64,000 nt of DNA from Siderastrea siderea (GCA_964030785.1 OZ034967.1:66052413-66116412); one strand, 5' to 3'. Numbered from the stretch's first letter, positions 10,343-23,204 are shown. Notes: generated from the letters alone by a model not told the origin. Numbers and translations are program-made.

Positions 10343-13300
10343 ATGAGGAATATTCTTGCTGCTCTGTTTTTCTGCCAAGCCTTGGTAGCAATCAATTCCT
10401 TCCGCTTTGCGGACCCTGCTAAGCAAGAAGAGTTGAAAAATGAGTTGGAGAAAGGTCAGTTTGTTTAATCCGAAAAGTTGTAAAGCGATTTATTTGTCTA
10501 AAAAGTCGCACTGGATTATAAACGAATCCCAACGCCGTAACGCCAGCCAGTGGCACTCAATCCACCTTGATAGCTCATCGCTAGTCCTATGAGTTATTTA
10601 CCTAGAAGAATATCTTTTACGTTTAAGCGATCAATCAAAAATATTAAACATGTCGGGAAAATTGGTTTTTCCTACTCTTTTATCGTACTAAACCTGTGAC
10701 TTGATTATGACAAGGCGAGGCACTTCCAGTGAAAACAACGTTGAGAATAATTCTGCTAAAAATATTGAAAGGCCCATCAATATCGATGGCTTAAAATATA
10801 ATACGCGCGGACATTTTGCCCATTGCTCGCATTTTATCCTAACAAAACGACAACAGCAATAACCAAATGCGCGTACTTTGTATCTGACATGGTGAGCGCG
10901 CCCTGATTATTGGCTATAAGTGCAAGAAAGACGTTTAGAAAAATGCCTTGAAACCAAAACCAAAGATGTCACACAACAAAAACGAACAATCCAACGAATC
11001 AAGCAAACTGGAGGTCGGAAAAATCAACTCAGCAAAACTCTGGTCTTAATTACAATAGGCCTGTGGAACGGCCTCTTCGATCGTGAAGACGACGCGACGG
11101 GCGTTGAGCTGGGAGCTGATGCTGGATCAGGTGGAGGAGAAGGAGAAGGGAAGGAGGAACGAGCGATAAAAAGCGTGGTGGATGCGGTAAGATACATTAG
11201 AGTTAGTCAACAGACTTGTTACAAAACCCTGCAATTTCCAAAGGCCGTAGCAAAGGAACCATATTTAATGCTAAAAGTCATCCGGCAAAACAGTGCACAA
11301 TCTTTGTTTCACGTTCGCACAGGAACATTTCAAACTGAACCTGTAGCTAAAAACCTACTCTGGTTTTTTCACAGGACCTCCAGACTAAACACAGCGACAA
11401 AAACACAAGAATAATTTTCTGGCTAGCTTCATAACCAGCCTTAATTAACTCTGGATTCGCTCAGCAATTTCTTGCCACATTTCCCTGCAACCTCGAGTTC
11501 AAAGTACAGCGCGTTTGTTTGACACCTTAAATTTCATGCATATTATTAAACCCACACTTTACATACATTGATATTACAGGAAATTGATCTATGTATATGG
11601 TGCCTTTTTGAAAAATTAAATCTGTTTTTTATTTTTACCCAAAACGCCATTTTTGCCCTTCCAGAAACAAAAAGAATGAAGATTAATTTTTCCATGAAAC
11701 CAAAATTGTAACGAGCGGATTACATTCCGTTTAGGTCAAGCAAAAACATATGGGTAAGTCGACTCAGAAGTCAGCAGTCCGATTATAAGTGATTTCCTCA
11801 TCAAACCCTTTCCATGTTCAGTCAAAATATAAGCATACAACTTTTATTTTCCAAATGTTTCAGGCCGCCATGTAGGTTGTCGATTTTTCAAGGGTACATC
11901 AGTAACAGATTTCCTTTTCTAGCTTCAAGAATTCGTTCTACCTTCCGTGGCCAAGGCGACGAAAGTAAAAGAAGAAGGAGACAAAGGTGCGTACTGACCC
12001 TGTAAATAATTTAATTATTGCACTTATTTGATTGGTCGACATCCTAGTCTCCCTGGGGAGGGACTTTAGAGACTTTATAGAGCTTTTACCGTTGGTAGAG
12101 TACTTTCTTGCAGCACTGTTTATCAATCTGTACAGAGCTGGTGGTGCTGTTTATAACACTGTGAAAGGTGGTTTTAACTTTTGATGGCATCCTGCATGTA
12201 AAAGCTAGCAAATGGTATTTCTTTAGACCACTTTAGATTGGCTGGGTTAGATATCAGTATCATCTTCAATGAAATGAGACAATGACAAAGAAAATGGTCT
12301 AAAAAAAGCCCCAAGTTTAAATTTCACGTAACCTACTAATGATTTTCTTTTTCAAAAGCCAGGATTTGTCAGTGCAGCATATATTGTATGAACAACTATT
12401 AGTGTGGTATCACTCCTTTGTTAACGAAAATGAGTATGTGTATATAAATGGAATGATTTACAAGTCAAGAGGGACTTAATTTAATACCGTTTCAATCCTT
12501 TCCAGAATATGCTGGCGCACTGGTGCAAATGCTGCAAGATGGAAAAAGTTACAAAGAAGTTAAGCAGGAGTTCGGCAAAACTGCGATACATGAGCACATA
12601 AAGTGTGGAGCTATTAAAGGCTACTTCTTGCATATGGCCAGAAAGTCAGGTTAGTAGAAGTTGACTGACTCCAAACAGAAGATAGTTTCGGATAATAAGT
12701 GATCAATAGATGCAATTATTTTAAATAATCAGAAGAAATGCTAAGATCTTAAGAAACGCCCTTCATTCAAACATAGCTTTCTGAGCCGGAAAATAATACT
12801 TTATTTAAGATTAAGATTAAGATTTATTTATACTCGAAATTATGGAGCTTATTAGGCTCCTAGCTTAGATAGCTAATGAATCGAGTAAAATAAATAAAAT
12901 ACAATACTAAAAACAAAAATGTTTGCAGTGATGTTCGGAGATAATAAAAAAAATATAAAGTTAATTAATATATTCTTCGAGAGAGACTCAAGTGACTCAA
13001 TTGAAAGCGAAAGTTTAAAATCCTTGTTAATTTTGTGGAAGACATTGGTAAATCTGCACTGATAATTTTAACAATCGTTAAAAAGTGGGTCTGAAAAAAA
13101 TACTTATCAGGTCGAACCTGAACGGGACCAAAATGTGACAGTAATGGGTAACAGAAATTATACGTACTGAGTTTTCAATAATTACGCAATAGTTTAGGAA
13201 ATACATTAGGAAACGTTCGAATTTGAAGATACGAATATTTCCATTTTACATTTGAACTAACTGAATAAAATACAGCAAACGTACAGAGAGAAAACAAACA

Positions 13301-16300
13301 GATCCATACCACGCGCATGTATCTGTATGATGTAAACTGTTATTAAGTTTACATGTTTGGCACACTTTTTGTTCTTAGGTGTGTTTAAAGCTTTAAAACA
13401 GGCAATAGATGACGACGACTTGGATGAAGAAGAATTGATATGGCAAGTTATTGAGATGGCTGAGAAAGAAGATGGTGGTAAGTTGATTAGGCAAAACATA
13501 TTTAGAGGCGTGATCGTTCATCCCATCCTCTCCCACCTCGGGGTGGTATAATGGTTACTGCGTTGGGATTCCGATTGGACCTTCGATCGGGAGATCTGGG
13601 TGCTGCTGGTTCAAGGCGTGATAGTGCACCCCATCCCCTCCCCCCTCGGGGTGATGTAATGGCGTGGTCTCTGCATTGCACCGCGTCGTTTCCGTAAAAC
13701 AAGATTAATCACTTTACCCCACACCGTCTATCACTACCCGGAACAAAACAGGTCTATCAGTATTTAGGCTGTAACAAGTTCTTGCACAGGTTGTTACTGC
13801 CACTAAATATAGATTTTTATATGCGTGTTTTGCTGTAGCAGCTAACAACAGCATCGTCAACCTTTTTCTTTCTTATTATCATTTTTGTACCGTTTTCACA
13901 TTATTAGGAATACTGGGAGGAATCTTGGACGCGACCAAAGGTGAATTTGGTCTTCACCCAGCAATAAAAGCTGTTGTAGTAATAAAGAAACTTCTCTCTT
14001 ATTCCACCTGTGGAAACCCTGTTCAAGGTAAGAAGTTTTAATTTTTAGAATAGTGTTCAGTTGATTGTCCATTCCAGATCGAAAATACAAGACAAATGAC
14101 AACGCCAAAGTAGTCAATCTGGCCTATCAAACTGAGAAACAATGAAAACAAGAGCCAATTAGAAGCCGGTTTCTTGAAACTCCTGACAACTTACTGAGCC
14201 AGACAAGGATTTTCTCAAATGCGCTTTTATCGATTGGGGTAATTTTTAGTGCGAACTTGACAATGTTCAAATCAATAAGCATTGAGTCTCCGTTGGAGAA
14301 TAGTGAGCAAATAGAATAGATTTTGGACGCGGCAAGTTATAAGGAGTTTCGAGAATTGGGCCCAAGACTCGATGCACCACCTGTAACTGGCATCAAGCGT
14401 GAGAAAACGCGCGCAAACGAGTAACTCTAAGAGATATTAAAACACTTCTCCCTCTTTTGTTACAGACCCACCTTATGCCTTTCTTTGTGTTTGATTTCTC
14501 TCCCCTCACTATCAACGTGAAATATAGAGCGTATAAACATATCATAAACATAAACTTCATTTATTCTCATATGAGTTATTGTATTTTATTTCCTTAGAAT
14601 TCGTCAAAATAGCTGCTGGAGACATGATCGAAAATATTGGAAATCGTAACGATTCCGACAATCCTTTGGCTCGTCTTAAGGATAAAATTCTTCCCTTCCT
14701 TGGCTTGAAAGACGGAGCCACCACTTGTAAACGCGAAGGTGCGTTCATTGCTTGTCCAGTGTGGCCGTCCGGATGAGATTAGTTCGCAGAGGGACTGTTG
14801 ATGAGAACATAACTGATATTTTGAAAGCCTGGGCGAAGATTTTTAAATTATTCTTTTACGCTCACTTCAATATGGCGACTGTTTTTGGTCAGGGGTTCGG
14901 TGTTAATTGGGTACATAAAAATTATAATCTAGCATATTAGCTCTTCAATTGCAAGAAACCGTTCTTGATCGTGAAATATCAATTCAATACGTTAGATAGA
15001 GTCAATGTCGGAAGAAGAAGAACTTCTCAGTAAAACGGATTGTACAAAAATACGTGTAAATCTAATCGTCCTTTTTTTTATTCGATTGAGCAGGATTGAT
15101 TGACAACGATAACTCAGCTGTCCAACCAGTTTCCGTCAAGAAGAGGATCGCCAGATTAATTTTTCAAACAAACAAGTGGAAGCGTTGCAGGGACGGTGTG
15201 TACTCCAGTCCTCACTAAGAGTGGGATAGGGGGCTTGAGCTAATTTAACAGGAACAGGCCAGTCTGGCTGCTCCATGTAGATAATATTTCGATTTAGCTA
15301 ACCCTGGGTGCCAGAGGCGTTTCTTGCGTGTGTGAACTCGCTACATGTAACTTAGTTTCCCACATACGAAAGCACGCAAGGTTTACTGGAAAACTGCGGA
15401 TTTATCTTCCTAGGAGCTGATTGTCCTGCTGCCAAATTAACCATACACCATCTGACTAGTGGGGCTAATTTCTTAACAGTGGTGCTGTTGAGTGCGTCTT
15501 ACCGAACCTTTCCACCAGGATCCGGTCTGTCTAAATTGTAGCGTGGAGTAGGGTAATTTTTTGAAACAGGATTACGAAAATCGATAAACATTTTACCATA
15601 GAGACGAGAGCAGACAAATCAGTTTGACCCTAAGCCATACAGGCAAACTCATACCCCTACCGCAGTGCAAAGCGTGGGTTGATAGACCCCTCTCCCCTCT
15701 CCTTGCGTTTTGGTGTGTTACTGTCGAACCTCTCTTTAACTGCGACCCTGAAAAAGCATTGACAGGCAGTACAAAGAGGAAGCCGTTAGAACAAGGTTTT
15801 AATAATAATGAATGTATTGGTGACAAGTGCAAGAAAAACAAGCCATTTCTGAGCCATTGTGGGGAGGTGTTAGTAGTATTTTCCACTGTAATTCGTCGCT
15901 AGTGTCTCGCGACATTTTTGTGGCCTAACTCGAGAAGTCGACTTGAGGAATGTTTAAGGAGACGAGCGTTCGTTCTTTCCGCCAGATCAGCTGACATTAG
16001 TCAGTGTTGGATAAAGTTAAGTGTCAATGATGCTAAAATATTTCCTAACGTCTTCTTTGCAGTGCCTATCATTGTGAATAACTTAAAGGCCGTTATGAAG
16101 GTAGGCTGTTTATAAATTTAAGTGCTTATATTTGTCAGCTTATGTCAAACAATTTCTTCATGTTAATTTCAAGGTCGTGACTGATAGAGCTGATTTTAGA
16201 TGTCGCAGTATAAAGGAAAAAGTTTCAGTTCAACGGGCTTTCAGGGTACCCAATAAGAAGAATTAAGCGGGACACCTAAAACATCGTTTTCTGTTTCCTC

Positions 16301-17448
16301 TGACAGATTGTTTCAGGGTCTTTTGAAGAAATATTTGTGTACGCCAACACAGTTTGATGTGTACGGATTCTTTAGGTGAAAAGTTTTAGTTGTAGAAAGT
16401 TTTTCAGGAAGTTTTGGTTACAAACTGATACAATACTGTGGAATGAATAGTTAATATAATAGTTATATTTTCATTTACTTCCTCAGGGAATAAAGGTGAT
16501 GGAAAAAGTCAACGTTCTGAAAAAAGTCTATTTCAAACGAATTTATGGTATGTATTTTCTTTGTACTTTATATCATAAACATATATGCATAATTATAAGA
16601 GGTTTCTTTCTTTTTTGTGCATAACTAAACCTTTTATTTTGTGTGGGAGACAGGTTTATTCGGGAACTCAATTTTTCCAATACAACTGCAAAACCCCGCC
16701 ATCCGTGGCAGGCAAAAGGGTTTATGTGCTTTCCCAGCGCCACGATTCCTACGATCTCAGATCCAAAGGATCGCAGGCTCTGGGAAAAAGAATGAGGATC
16801 GTATATCAGGACGTCCTGAACTCTGTGATGCACGTTGCGTTTTTTTTTTATTTCCCGGAAATTATTCCCCTTTTGGAATCAACGGAATAGTATTCTAGGT
16901 CTTTTCAATCTGCTGTCGAAAGCAGAATGAATGGATTACTTGTTACAAGGAACTGTTACTGAGAATTTTAGGCATAACTGTGTTCTTTTGGAAAAGTCAG
17001 TTTGCTTTACTTGTATAAGGCAAAACTGCATTTTCTTGGGAACTTTGCATTCTGTTTTTATATCAGTTAAACCGATACAAGAATAGTAGAATAGTGCCAA
17101 AAGAACGTACCCTAATTTGCAGACTTGTATGCAAAACTGATTTTGTTTTTGTGTTTGTTTTGTTCTTTAGGTATGGTTGATAAGGTTGTGAAGCTGATGA
17201 CTCATGGCACAGATCGGTATGCCTTTGAGCTAGTTGGAGATCAGAGTTTGGTATTTCTCAGAGAAGCCTTGTTAATCGGTCTGACTGTACATAAGCAACT
17301 GGAATTGCAGAAACCGAGGCCAACGCCAACGTCACCACCCGGGAAACAAGCTGATGATGAGCCTTTGCCGGAAATTTTGCTACGTGACCTCGAGTTGGAG
17401 AATGACCTACAGCAAGAGAAGATATCCTCTCTTGCCCGCAAAAGATGA
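10343..17448 (+). CDS. Nine-exon gene for an unrecognised secreted protein (364 aa)
   Basis: Coding exons: 10343-10454, 12506-12649, 13379-13477, 13908-14027, 14598-14738, 15094-15195, 16063-16100, 16487-16547, 17171-17448. All junctions are GT-AG and the total is 1095 nt. I chose the ATG at 10343 because it begins a typical signal peptide (MRNILAALFFCQALVA); an in-frame ATG at 10265 would add 26 residues ahead of it. The mature protein is rich in predicted helix and charged residues, has an acidic stretch (IDDDDLDEEEL, residues 95-105), four cysteines (71, 153, 202, 237) and no membrane segment, and ends in a Pro-rich then Glu/Leu-rich tail. Five internal exons (144, 99, 120, 141 and 102 nt) are all symmetric phase 1. 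I recognise no family and propose no function. The model is inferred by hand. The upstream exons and the last exon fit best, and the link 15195 to 16063 is the weakest. Confidence 0.72.
13505..13665 (+). repeat. Tandem duplicate with tRNA-like boxes
   Basis: Two copies of a roughly 48-bp segment (GGCGTGAT...CATCC..TCCC.CCTCGGGGTG) lie at about 13507 and 13616. Between them TATAATGGTTACTGCG resembles a pol III A box and GGTTCAAGGC a B box, suggesting a tRNA-derived short repeat. It lies just after the donor of exon 3 of the secreted-protein gene. It is not a complete tRNA. Confidence 0.4.
15094..15218 (+). CDS. Alternative last exon (read-through) of the secreted-protein gene
   Basis: If the donor GTGTGT at 15196 is not used, exon 6 runs on to an in-frame TAA at 15216-15218, adding VYSSPH-like residues and giving a 246-aa isoform (741 nt of coding sequence). 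This form keeps all four mature cysteines but loses the helical and Pro-rich C-terminal part. Both forms keep frame, so sequence alone cannot say which is major. Confidence 0.35.
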
Positions 17449-19215
17449 AGCAACTTGTAAGCTTCCTGTATCTACCCCCCCGCCCGAATTATTGTTTCTG
17501 AAAAAATAATAATAATAATAATTTTATAATGATTCTAATTTTCCTTCCACAAGAGCTTGTTACGCGTTAGACTTGTGCATTTACACGACATTGATTAATT
17601 CTGAACTGCGATTAACATAATTTTTTTGAGCACCGCCTCCTGTAATTAATCCTGTTCATATTAAACGATAAGTTCAGATGACATATTCAGAAGCTCACAC
17701 AAAAAAAGTTATAAGTTTAGCCTAATAACAGTAGGGTTTTCATGTCTTTTAAATCCTCTTAAAACTGGTCATATCACTCATATGTGGACTTTGTTTTACG
17801 AATCAACAACGACAGGAGCCCATCCTAACAACGAACAGCTATTATTGGAACTTTGATTTTCAATTCACGTTAATGGTTTTCACTTTGCGCCTTTTTTTAC
17901 TGCCGCCCACTTCAAAATGGAGCGCAGGCTGTTATCACCTGGGTCTGTATCAATTATGATCCTTTTTAGCGTGAATGAATGATTTATGGTCGATTATTTA
18001 AACGAAGTTTCAAAACTTTCAAAAACCCTGGATATTGGCCCTTAAAGTTTAGGCTTAACCAATGGCTTTACTTTTGCAGTTTTAAAACATATAATTGCCC
18101 TCCTAAATACCAGGTTAGCTGCAAATAGAATTCTTATTTTTCTGCTTTTCCGTTTTTCTCACAGGAAACGAGCAAGTTACTTCACCTACTAGCACCATTG
18201 TGCTTTTGTTTGTAACATTTTTGCAGCATACCAAGTGTGGTGGCTTTAATATTAATCGTTTTTGTGCAATCGTATTAATGAACTTAATCTGAACCTTGAT
18301 GGTTCATAAAATGTCAATAAACTCTAATTAAGACACATGATGGTCTGGTTTGGTCCTGAAATCAAACATGAGGGTATTTATCAGGCTTTTGGGTTCGTAC
18401 TCTACTTTCACATGTCAGGCCATTGCAGTAAAACGCTTCATTACCCCTCCCCTACCCCCCCCAAAAAGAAAGTAATCAAAACCATCAAACAAAACTGCAC
18501 AAAGAAGGAAACTTCGTTCTTCCTTCCTTGTCCTTCTAGCTATCCTTGTCGAATATTTCCAACTTCTTAATCAGCACCTGGTATTCTCTAAGACATTTTA
18601 ATGTGATTATGGCTCGTTGCAAATTTTCAGTCTTGCCTCTTTTTGTCCATATTTTCTTTTTTTATGGTTCATTTTAGTGAGAGTCGAGGGAGACCAAAGG
18701 GATGGAAGCCGAAACATCTTTATGAGATGTCCTCCCATTTAAAATGTTGTCATCTTTCTGTTCGTGTTAAAAACCTCGTATCTTAGCGGAACGCGTCAGA
18801 ATTTGTGTTCTTTTCGGATTATCACTTTGAGTTCGTTCATGTTGACTCACCACGTCCTTGCTTCTAAACTGATAACCCGGATTTATATTTGTGGAAACAA
18901 TCATTACGAACCCACGATTCCCTTTCCACTCAGTCCTTCGAGACCTGCGATTAAGCAGAAACCAGAAAGCTATTAGCTCTAGAGTAAAGTGGAAATGAAA
19001 GAATCACAAAAAACCAATAATCAAGTTAAGGTCGATTCCACTTAACTCACAAACGCTTACATTTCTCATTGAAAGATATCGAAAGTGAAATTAATGGACG
19101 GACGAACAAAAGGACCCGTAGAAAAGTACAGTTCAAGAGTTTTCAACGAAATAGTCACACTATAGGATGTAATTCTTAGCCGACTAAAAAGATACAACAA
19201 GGTGATAAATAAAGA
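17449..19215. other. 3' flank, no further gene recognised
   Basis: Presumed 3' UTR and intergenic sequence: a short (AAT)n run near 17508-17522, scattered T-rich tracts, and short open frames (18337-18570, 18764-18976) with no recognisable content. Confidence 0.35.
18316..18321 (+). other. Candidate polyadenylation signal
   Basis: An AATAAA lies 868 bp after the stop codon of the secreted-protein gene in AT-rich DNA. It is the clearest canonical signal I noticed on this strand before the next repeats. This is inference only. Confidence 0.3.
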
Positions 19216-19217
19216 AA

Positions 19218-19283
19218 GATGGTGAATTTAGAGCGTCCGACCGGTGTTACGGAAGGACATGGGTTCGATTCCCGTCGGGGACT
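19218..19283 (+). repeat. tRNA-like repeat (SINE head or tRNA pseudogene)
   Basis: GAATTTAGAGCGTCCGACC followed by GGGTTCGATTCCCGTC has the A-box and B-box layout of a tRNA, and the final GGGGACTC looks like an acceptor arm. The 5' acceptor strand does not pair properly. The sequence is followed by a T-rich tail, so I read it as a tRNA-derived SINE and not a working tRNA. Confidence 0.5.
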
Positions 19284-19734
19284 CAGATTTTTAAATTTCT
19301 TTGTCCCACGCTCGCGACATGCTGAATGTTCTATCTTTTTCTTAAGATACAACAACCTTGTAAAGCCAGGACATTGCGATGAAAATCACAGGAAAGTACT
19401 CAAGAGCCGCTACTATTTGAACTTCCGCGTACACACTCAAAAGCTAGGTCAACCTTTGGCTAGCTCTACAGCGTTATGGACACCACCACAAGGAAATTTA
19501 AGGGCTCAATAGCATCATTTCAATGGTCGCAGGATTTTATCTACAGAATCAAACTAAGGGAGCTTGTGCCCAAGCACTGGTGTGGGCTTTTCTGTGTCTA
19601 GGAATAGTTTTTCCTTTGCTGTCATGTGAAAATCGGGGCGAGAGCAAAAAGGCAAAAACTTCTCACGCGCAGAAACATGTGGCCTATCTATATTGGTCAT
19701 TTTAAAAGGACAACTTCAACGGTTTCCTCACCAA

Positions 19735-19981
19735 TTTTAGGGAGTCGATTTAAATATAATGCTTTCTTCCTAAAAAAAAATGAAACTGTAGCTGAAACTG
19801 TAGCCATTTTTAAAAAGAAACTTAAAACATTTCTTTTTTGTGACCATTTCAAACCTTAGTTTTATACTTAGTTAGTCCCATGGTTTACTTTTAGTTACAT
19901 CTTTAGGCTAGTTACGTTACGTTTTTATTCTTAGTTTATACTGTAAGCGCGTTGCGAATCTTAAATGCGCCTATAAGAAAC

Positions 19982-20016
<35 letters not shown>

Positions 20017-20018
20017 AA
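19735..20018 (+). mobile_element. 3' end of a non-LTR retrotransposon with (TTA)n tail
   Basis: The frame ending at 19857 contains ETVAIFKKKLKTFLF, the kind of sequence found at the C-terminus of CR1/L2-type reverse transcriptase ORFs (V..FK..LK..LF). It is followed by an AT-rich 3' UTR and a (TTA)n run at 19982-20016, a usual tail for such elements. Only the last few dozen codons remain. Confidence 0.5.
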
Positions 20019-20639
20019 AATGCTCTCAATTCTTGACATTGCTCAAACTTAAATGCAAACAGACTGAGAGCGAATCCAAAATTAGGGAACACGTCCTTCA
20101 GGTAACAACGGATACAGAGTTGCTTATTTGCTATGTCTGGGCCGCACTGAACCCAAACAAGGGCTCAGCTTCATAATATAACTGAAAAACAGACCACTCT
20201 GACAATTTTTTTTTGTCTTGACTTGTCTTCACTGCAGAACTGCGCTTCATAGTGGGTAATTCGATTTTAATTTTACTTTGAAATCATAACTAAGCCATGA
20301 ACAAGAGCATTCCATTCAGAAGCTTAGCTTATTTCCCCGATGCCCCGGTCCTCCAAAGTCAGAATGCTTAAAAACCCCAATGCCTCGGATCCAAAACTGA
20401 ACCTGCATTTGTGCAGGTCTTAAAAGCAGGACCGGGATAGGCGGCATGTGGAACCGGTCAAGTGTGAACACGTTCCAAGGCCTCTCCTGGAGGCTAAAAT
20501 AAGGAAGATCTTGGTAAGACGTTGATGTAAACGTAGCCTGAAGTACTTTAATCGGCTAACACGCGTTTTAACAGGAGCTAAGAGAAGTGATACTATTTGA
20601 AGTAGTACGCTAGTCTTAGCTTTTAATAAACAAACAAGG

Positions 20640-20875
20640 GGGTTAGTTTCCAAAGAAACTGTGGTGCTGCGTAGGTGGGGACGTGAAACACAATATTTTG
20701 GATTTATCGACTGAGTTGATAAGATAGATTGGCCACCGTAAAGAGATTGAAAGCTGACGTTTCGAGCGTTAACTAACCCTTCGCTCTGACGAAGGGCTAA
20801 CGCTCGAAACATCAGCTTTCAACCTCTTTACGGTGGCCAATCTACCTTATCAACTCAGTCGATAAATCCAAAATT
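20640..20875. repeat. Dispersed repeat with 75-bp inverted arms
   Basis: Arms of roughly 75 bp (about 20697-20771 and 20799-20873) are near-perfect inverted copies: TTGGATTTATCGACTGAGTT at one end, TCAGTCGATAAATCCAA at the other. The loop carries CTCTGACGAAGGGC. The outer left part (GAAACTGTGGTGCTGCGT) recurs at 34.5 kb. The segment CTGACGA-GGGC-TAAC-GCTC-GAAAC near 20797-20820 resembles a hammerhead-type core, as reported in Penelope-like elements, although one extra A follows CTGACGA. That reading is tentative. Confidence 0.7.
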
Positions 20876-20879
20876 TTAA

Positions 20880-22880
20880 GTTTTAACAGTTTATTTTCCA
20901 TTTCAAATCTATTACAGCAACAATCAGTAGTCAAATAATCAAACACTCGGACACCATCTGTTTCCCGATGACCACATCTTATCGCAGACAAGCGTCTGTG
21001 CACACATAGACTCCTGGTCTGGTCATCTTTTCACCAGTGTGAAGGCAACCCATCCATGGATGCCCATGTCCTCAGGCCTGACAGACGAGATAAATCGGAT
21101 TGGCATAAAGCCAACACACATGCACAGATTTGCTACATTGTGCACTGCGTATAGATTTCGTATGTTGGAATATTACGTGAAGGAAATGCGAATTCATACT
21201 AGACCTGTGGAAAAGTTTTATTGACGGGGAACAGAGAATAATTTTTGGGGGGTTCAGTGTAATCTGCACCACCCCTTATGTGTTTGTTTTTTTTCTTTGG
21301 GATGAGGGGCGGGGGGAGGGGTCAAATTTTTTCTAACAGTTAGTTTTCGATAGTGAGATCATTACAGGCATTATGGGGCTTAAAGATAAAGCTTACATAT
21401 TGTCATTCAGCCTAGTGGATGTGGAAAAAGGCTTGTTATTCCTCGGTGGTTAGTATGTCCACAGACGCATGATTAACTTTTCCAGTACTAGTTAGGCATT
21501 TTGTATTTAATAAATACAACAGTGTGGTTGAAAAGACACTTCAGAACACAACATACATTTAGCCTTCACATATCCAAAGCCTTTGCTTCTTTAGATCATA
21601 GCATATTGTGTCTCCAAACAACAAGACATTCTAGAATTAATGAGCGTTCGCAAAACTCGCCACAATGGACGCCCCGAAAATAGGGGGAAAATTCGGAACC
21701 CTAAAAACGTACCCGTAAAGGCCCCGCAAACTCAGTTTCGGGTTTGAGAAACGCACGCCTGGCCCTTCACTTAATAAATTATCAGGTTGCGTATTGGTTC
21801 TCCGAATTGGTAACTCTCTTGAAAAACGAAGGTTTATGAGGCGCTGATAAACGGTGTTTAGAGATTTAAACAGTCTCAAAAATAACATCTAAAAGGCCAC
21901 CTAATCAGCAAATTCTACCTTTGTCCTTTTCTTTTGAAGTTTCATCCATGGCGCCGGTTTTCTGCCGGTAGCACTACGGTCTGCTGCGTTAAGAAATACA
22001 GGATGCTTTTGATATAATAAAACGTCGGAAGGAACAACAGTTACAATCAAACATAAGAAAAATAGACGGTAAAAGCTTGAATACCTCGCTTGCAGCCATT
22101 CTTGGTTCAAGGCTGAAAAATTGCGTCGCGGAGTTACGAGTTCCAAACGATTTCGCAGTACCAAAGATACACGACGTTCAACTTTTATACAGTAATCAAC
22201 ACTGGATCTTGTGATTTCCAGATGTTTTACGTGAATGTTTACATGAGAATCTACTGAATGAAGGCAAAGTCCGTCGTTGTGTTGTTACTACTATTTGGGC
22301 GTTTTTGAACCAAATAACACTTCTCGCAAATAATCTGAGGCCAATGTTTCATTCAGGGGTCTTTTGACTCAATCACATGAGGACATCATTACAGACGCGA
22401 ACAGGGCATTAGAAAAGAACAAACATCCGTTTAAACATAGATCATTCTGAAGGCTGATGCTGTTTGCGTATTGCATCACCAAATGAATTTTCTCGTAACC
22501 ATTCTTAGATAACTGTAACGGTAATTTTCCTCCATTGGTGTGAAACTAGAAATTTATTCAATTTTCAGTCAGTGGTCTTTTGACTCAATCACATGAGGAC
22601 ATGCACAGACGCGACCAGGGCACGAGAAAAGATTTGCCTGATATAGGGGTTGGGATTTGGGTATTTCGTCACCACTTAAGGTGATTCCCCGGAAAAAGAA
22701 TCTGCCATAAATTTCTTTCTCTGAACTCAGTTTTCATAGAAAACCTACCAAGTTCTGAACATGAGCGCGCTAATATTTAATCACGCAAAAAATGATGCGC
22801 AGAAAGGATGCGCAATGCAATTGAATAGAATCACCTGAAGGGTCGAGAAAGACTAGTAGCTCATCGCGTTAGAGACCCAA
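20880..22880. other. Intergenic; a short direct repeat near 22.35/22.57 kb
   Basis: No supported gene. A minus-strand open frame at 21901-22164 lacks a recognisable domain. Two copies of TCTTTTGACTCAATCACATG plus following sequence (GAGGACAT...CAGACGCGA.CAGGGCA) lie near 22361 and 22576, about 215 bp apart, showing a local duplication. Confidence 0.35.
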
Positions 22881-22881
22881 C

Positions 22882-23173
22882 CTCGTCCCCAGGGCCTTCT
22901 CCTCGTTCAAAATGGCGGTCAGAGAAAGGCTGCTGGAATATAGAGTATTTTGTCACGTGACACATGATGAAATGGCTTTTTCTGACGTTGTTTCCAGCTT
23001 CTGGCGGCTCTATTTGTTTTATGCAATCGGAAACCGTTATTCAAACAAAACGAAGACATTTCATCGTGTTTGCATGACGAAATTCTAACGAACTTTTGGA
23101 GCCACTTTTGGCAGCCTTGGCCAGGGGTTTCTCCGACCGCCATTTTGAACGAGGAGAAGGCCCTGGGGATGAG
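22882..23173. repeat. 46-bp inverted repeat upstream of GPN2
   Basis: Arms at 22882-22927 and 23128-23173 are inverted copies with two mismatches, separated by 200 bp. Each contains CCGCCATTTTG / CAAAATGGCGG and AGGCCCTGGGGA. It may be a small transposable element or a promoter duplication. The inner sequence is unlike the arms. Confidence 0.75.
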
Positions 23174-23204
23174 CTTGTCAGAGACCGGGTGCTAATTGTC
23201 AAAC

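Noticed and set aside
10920..11414. 164-codon frame in intron 1 of the secreted-protein gene as an independent gene
   Set aside because: No domain or promoter evidence; only its middle part looks exon-like, and that is reported separately as a possible poison exon.
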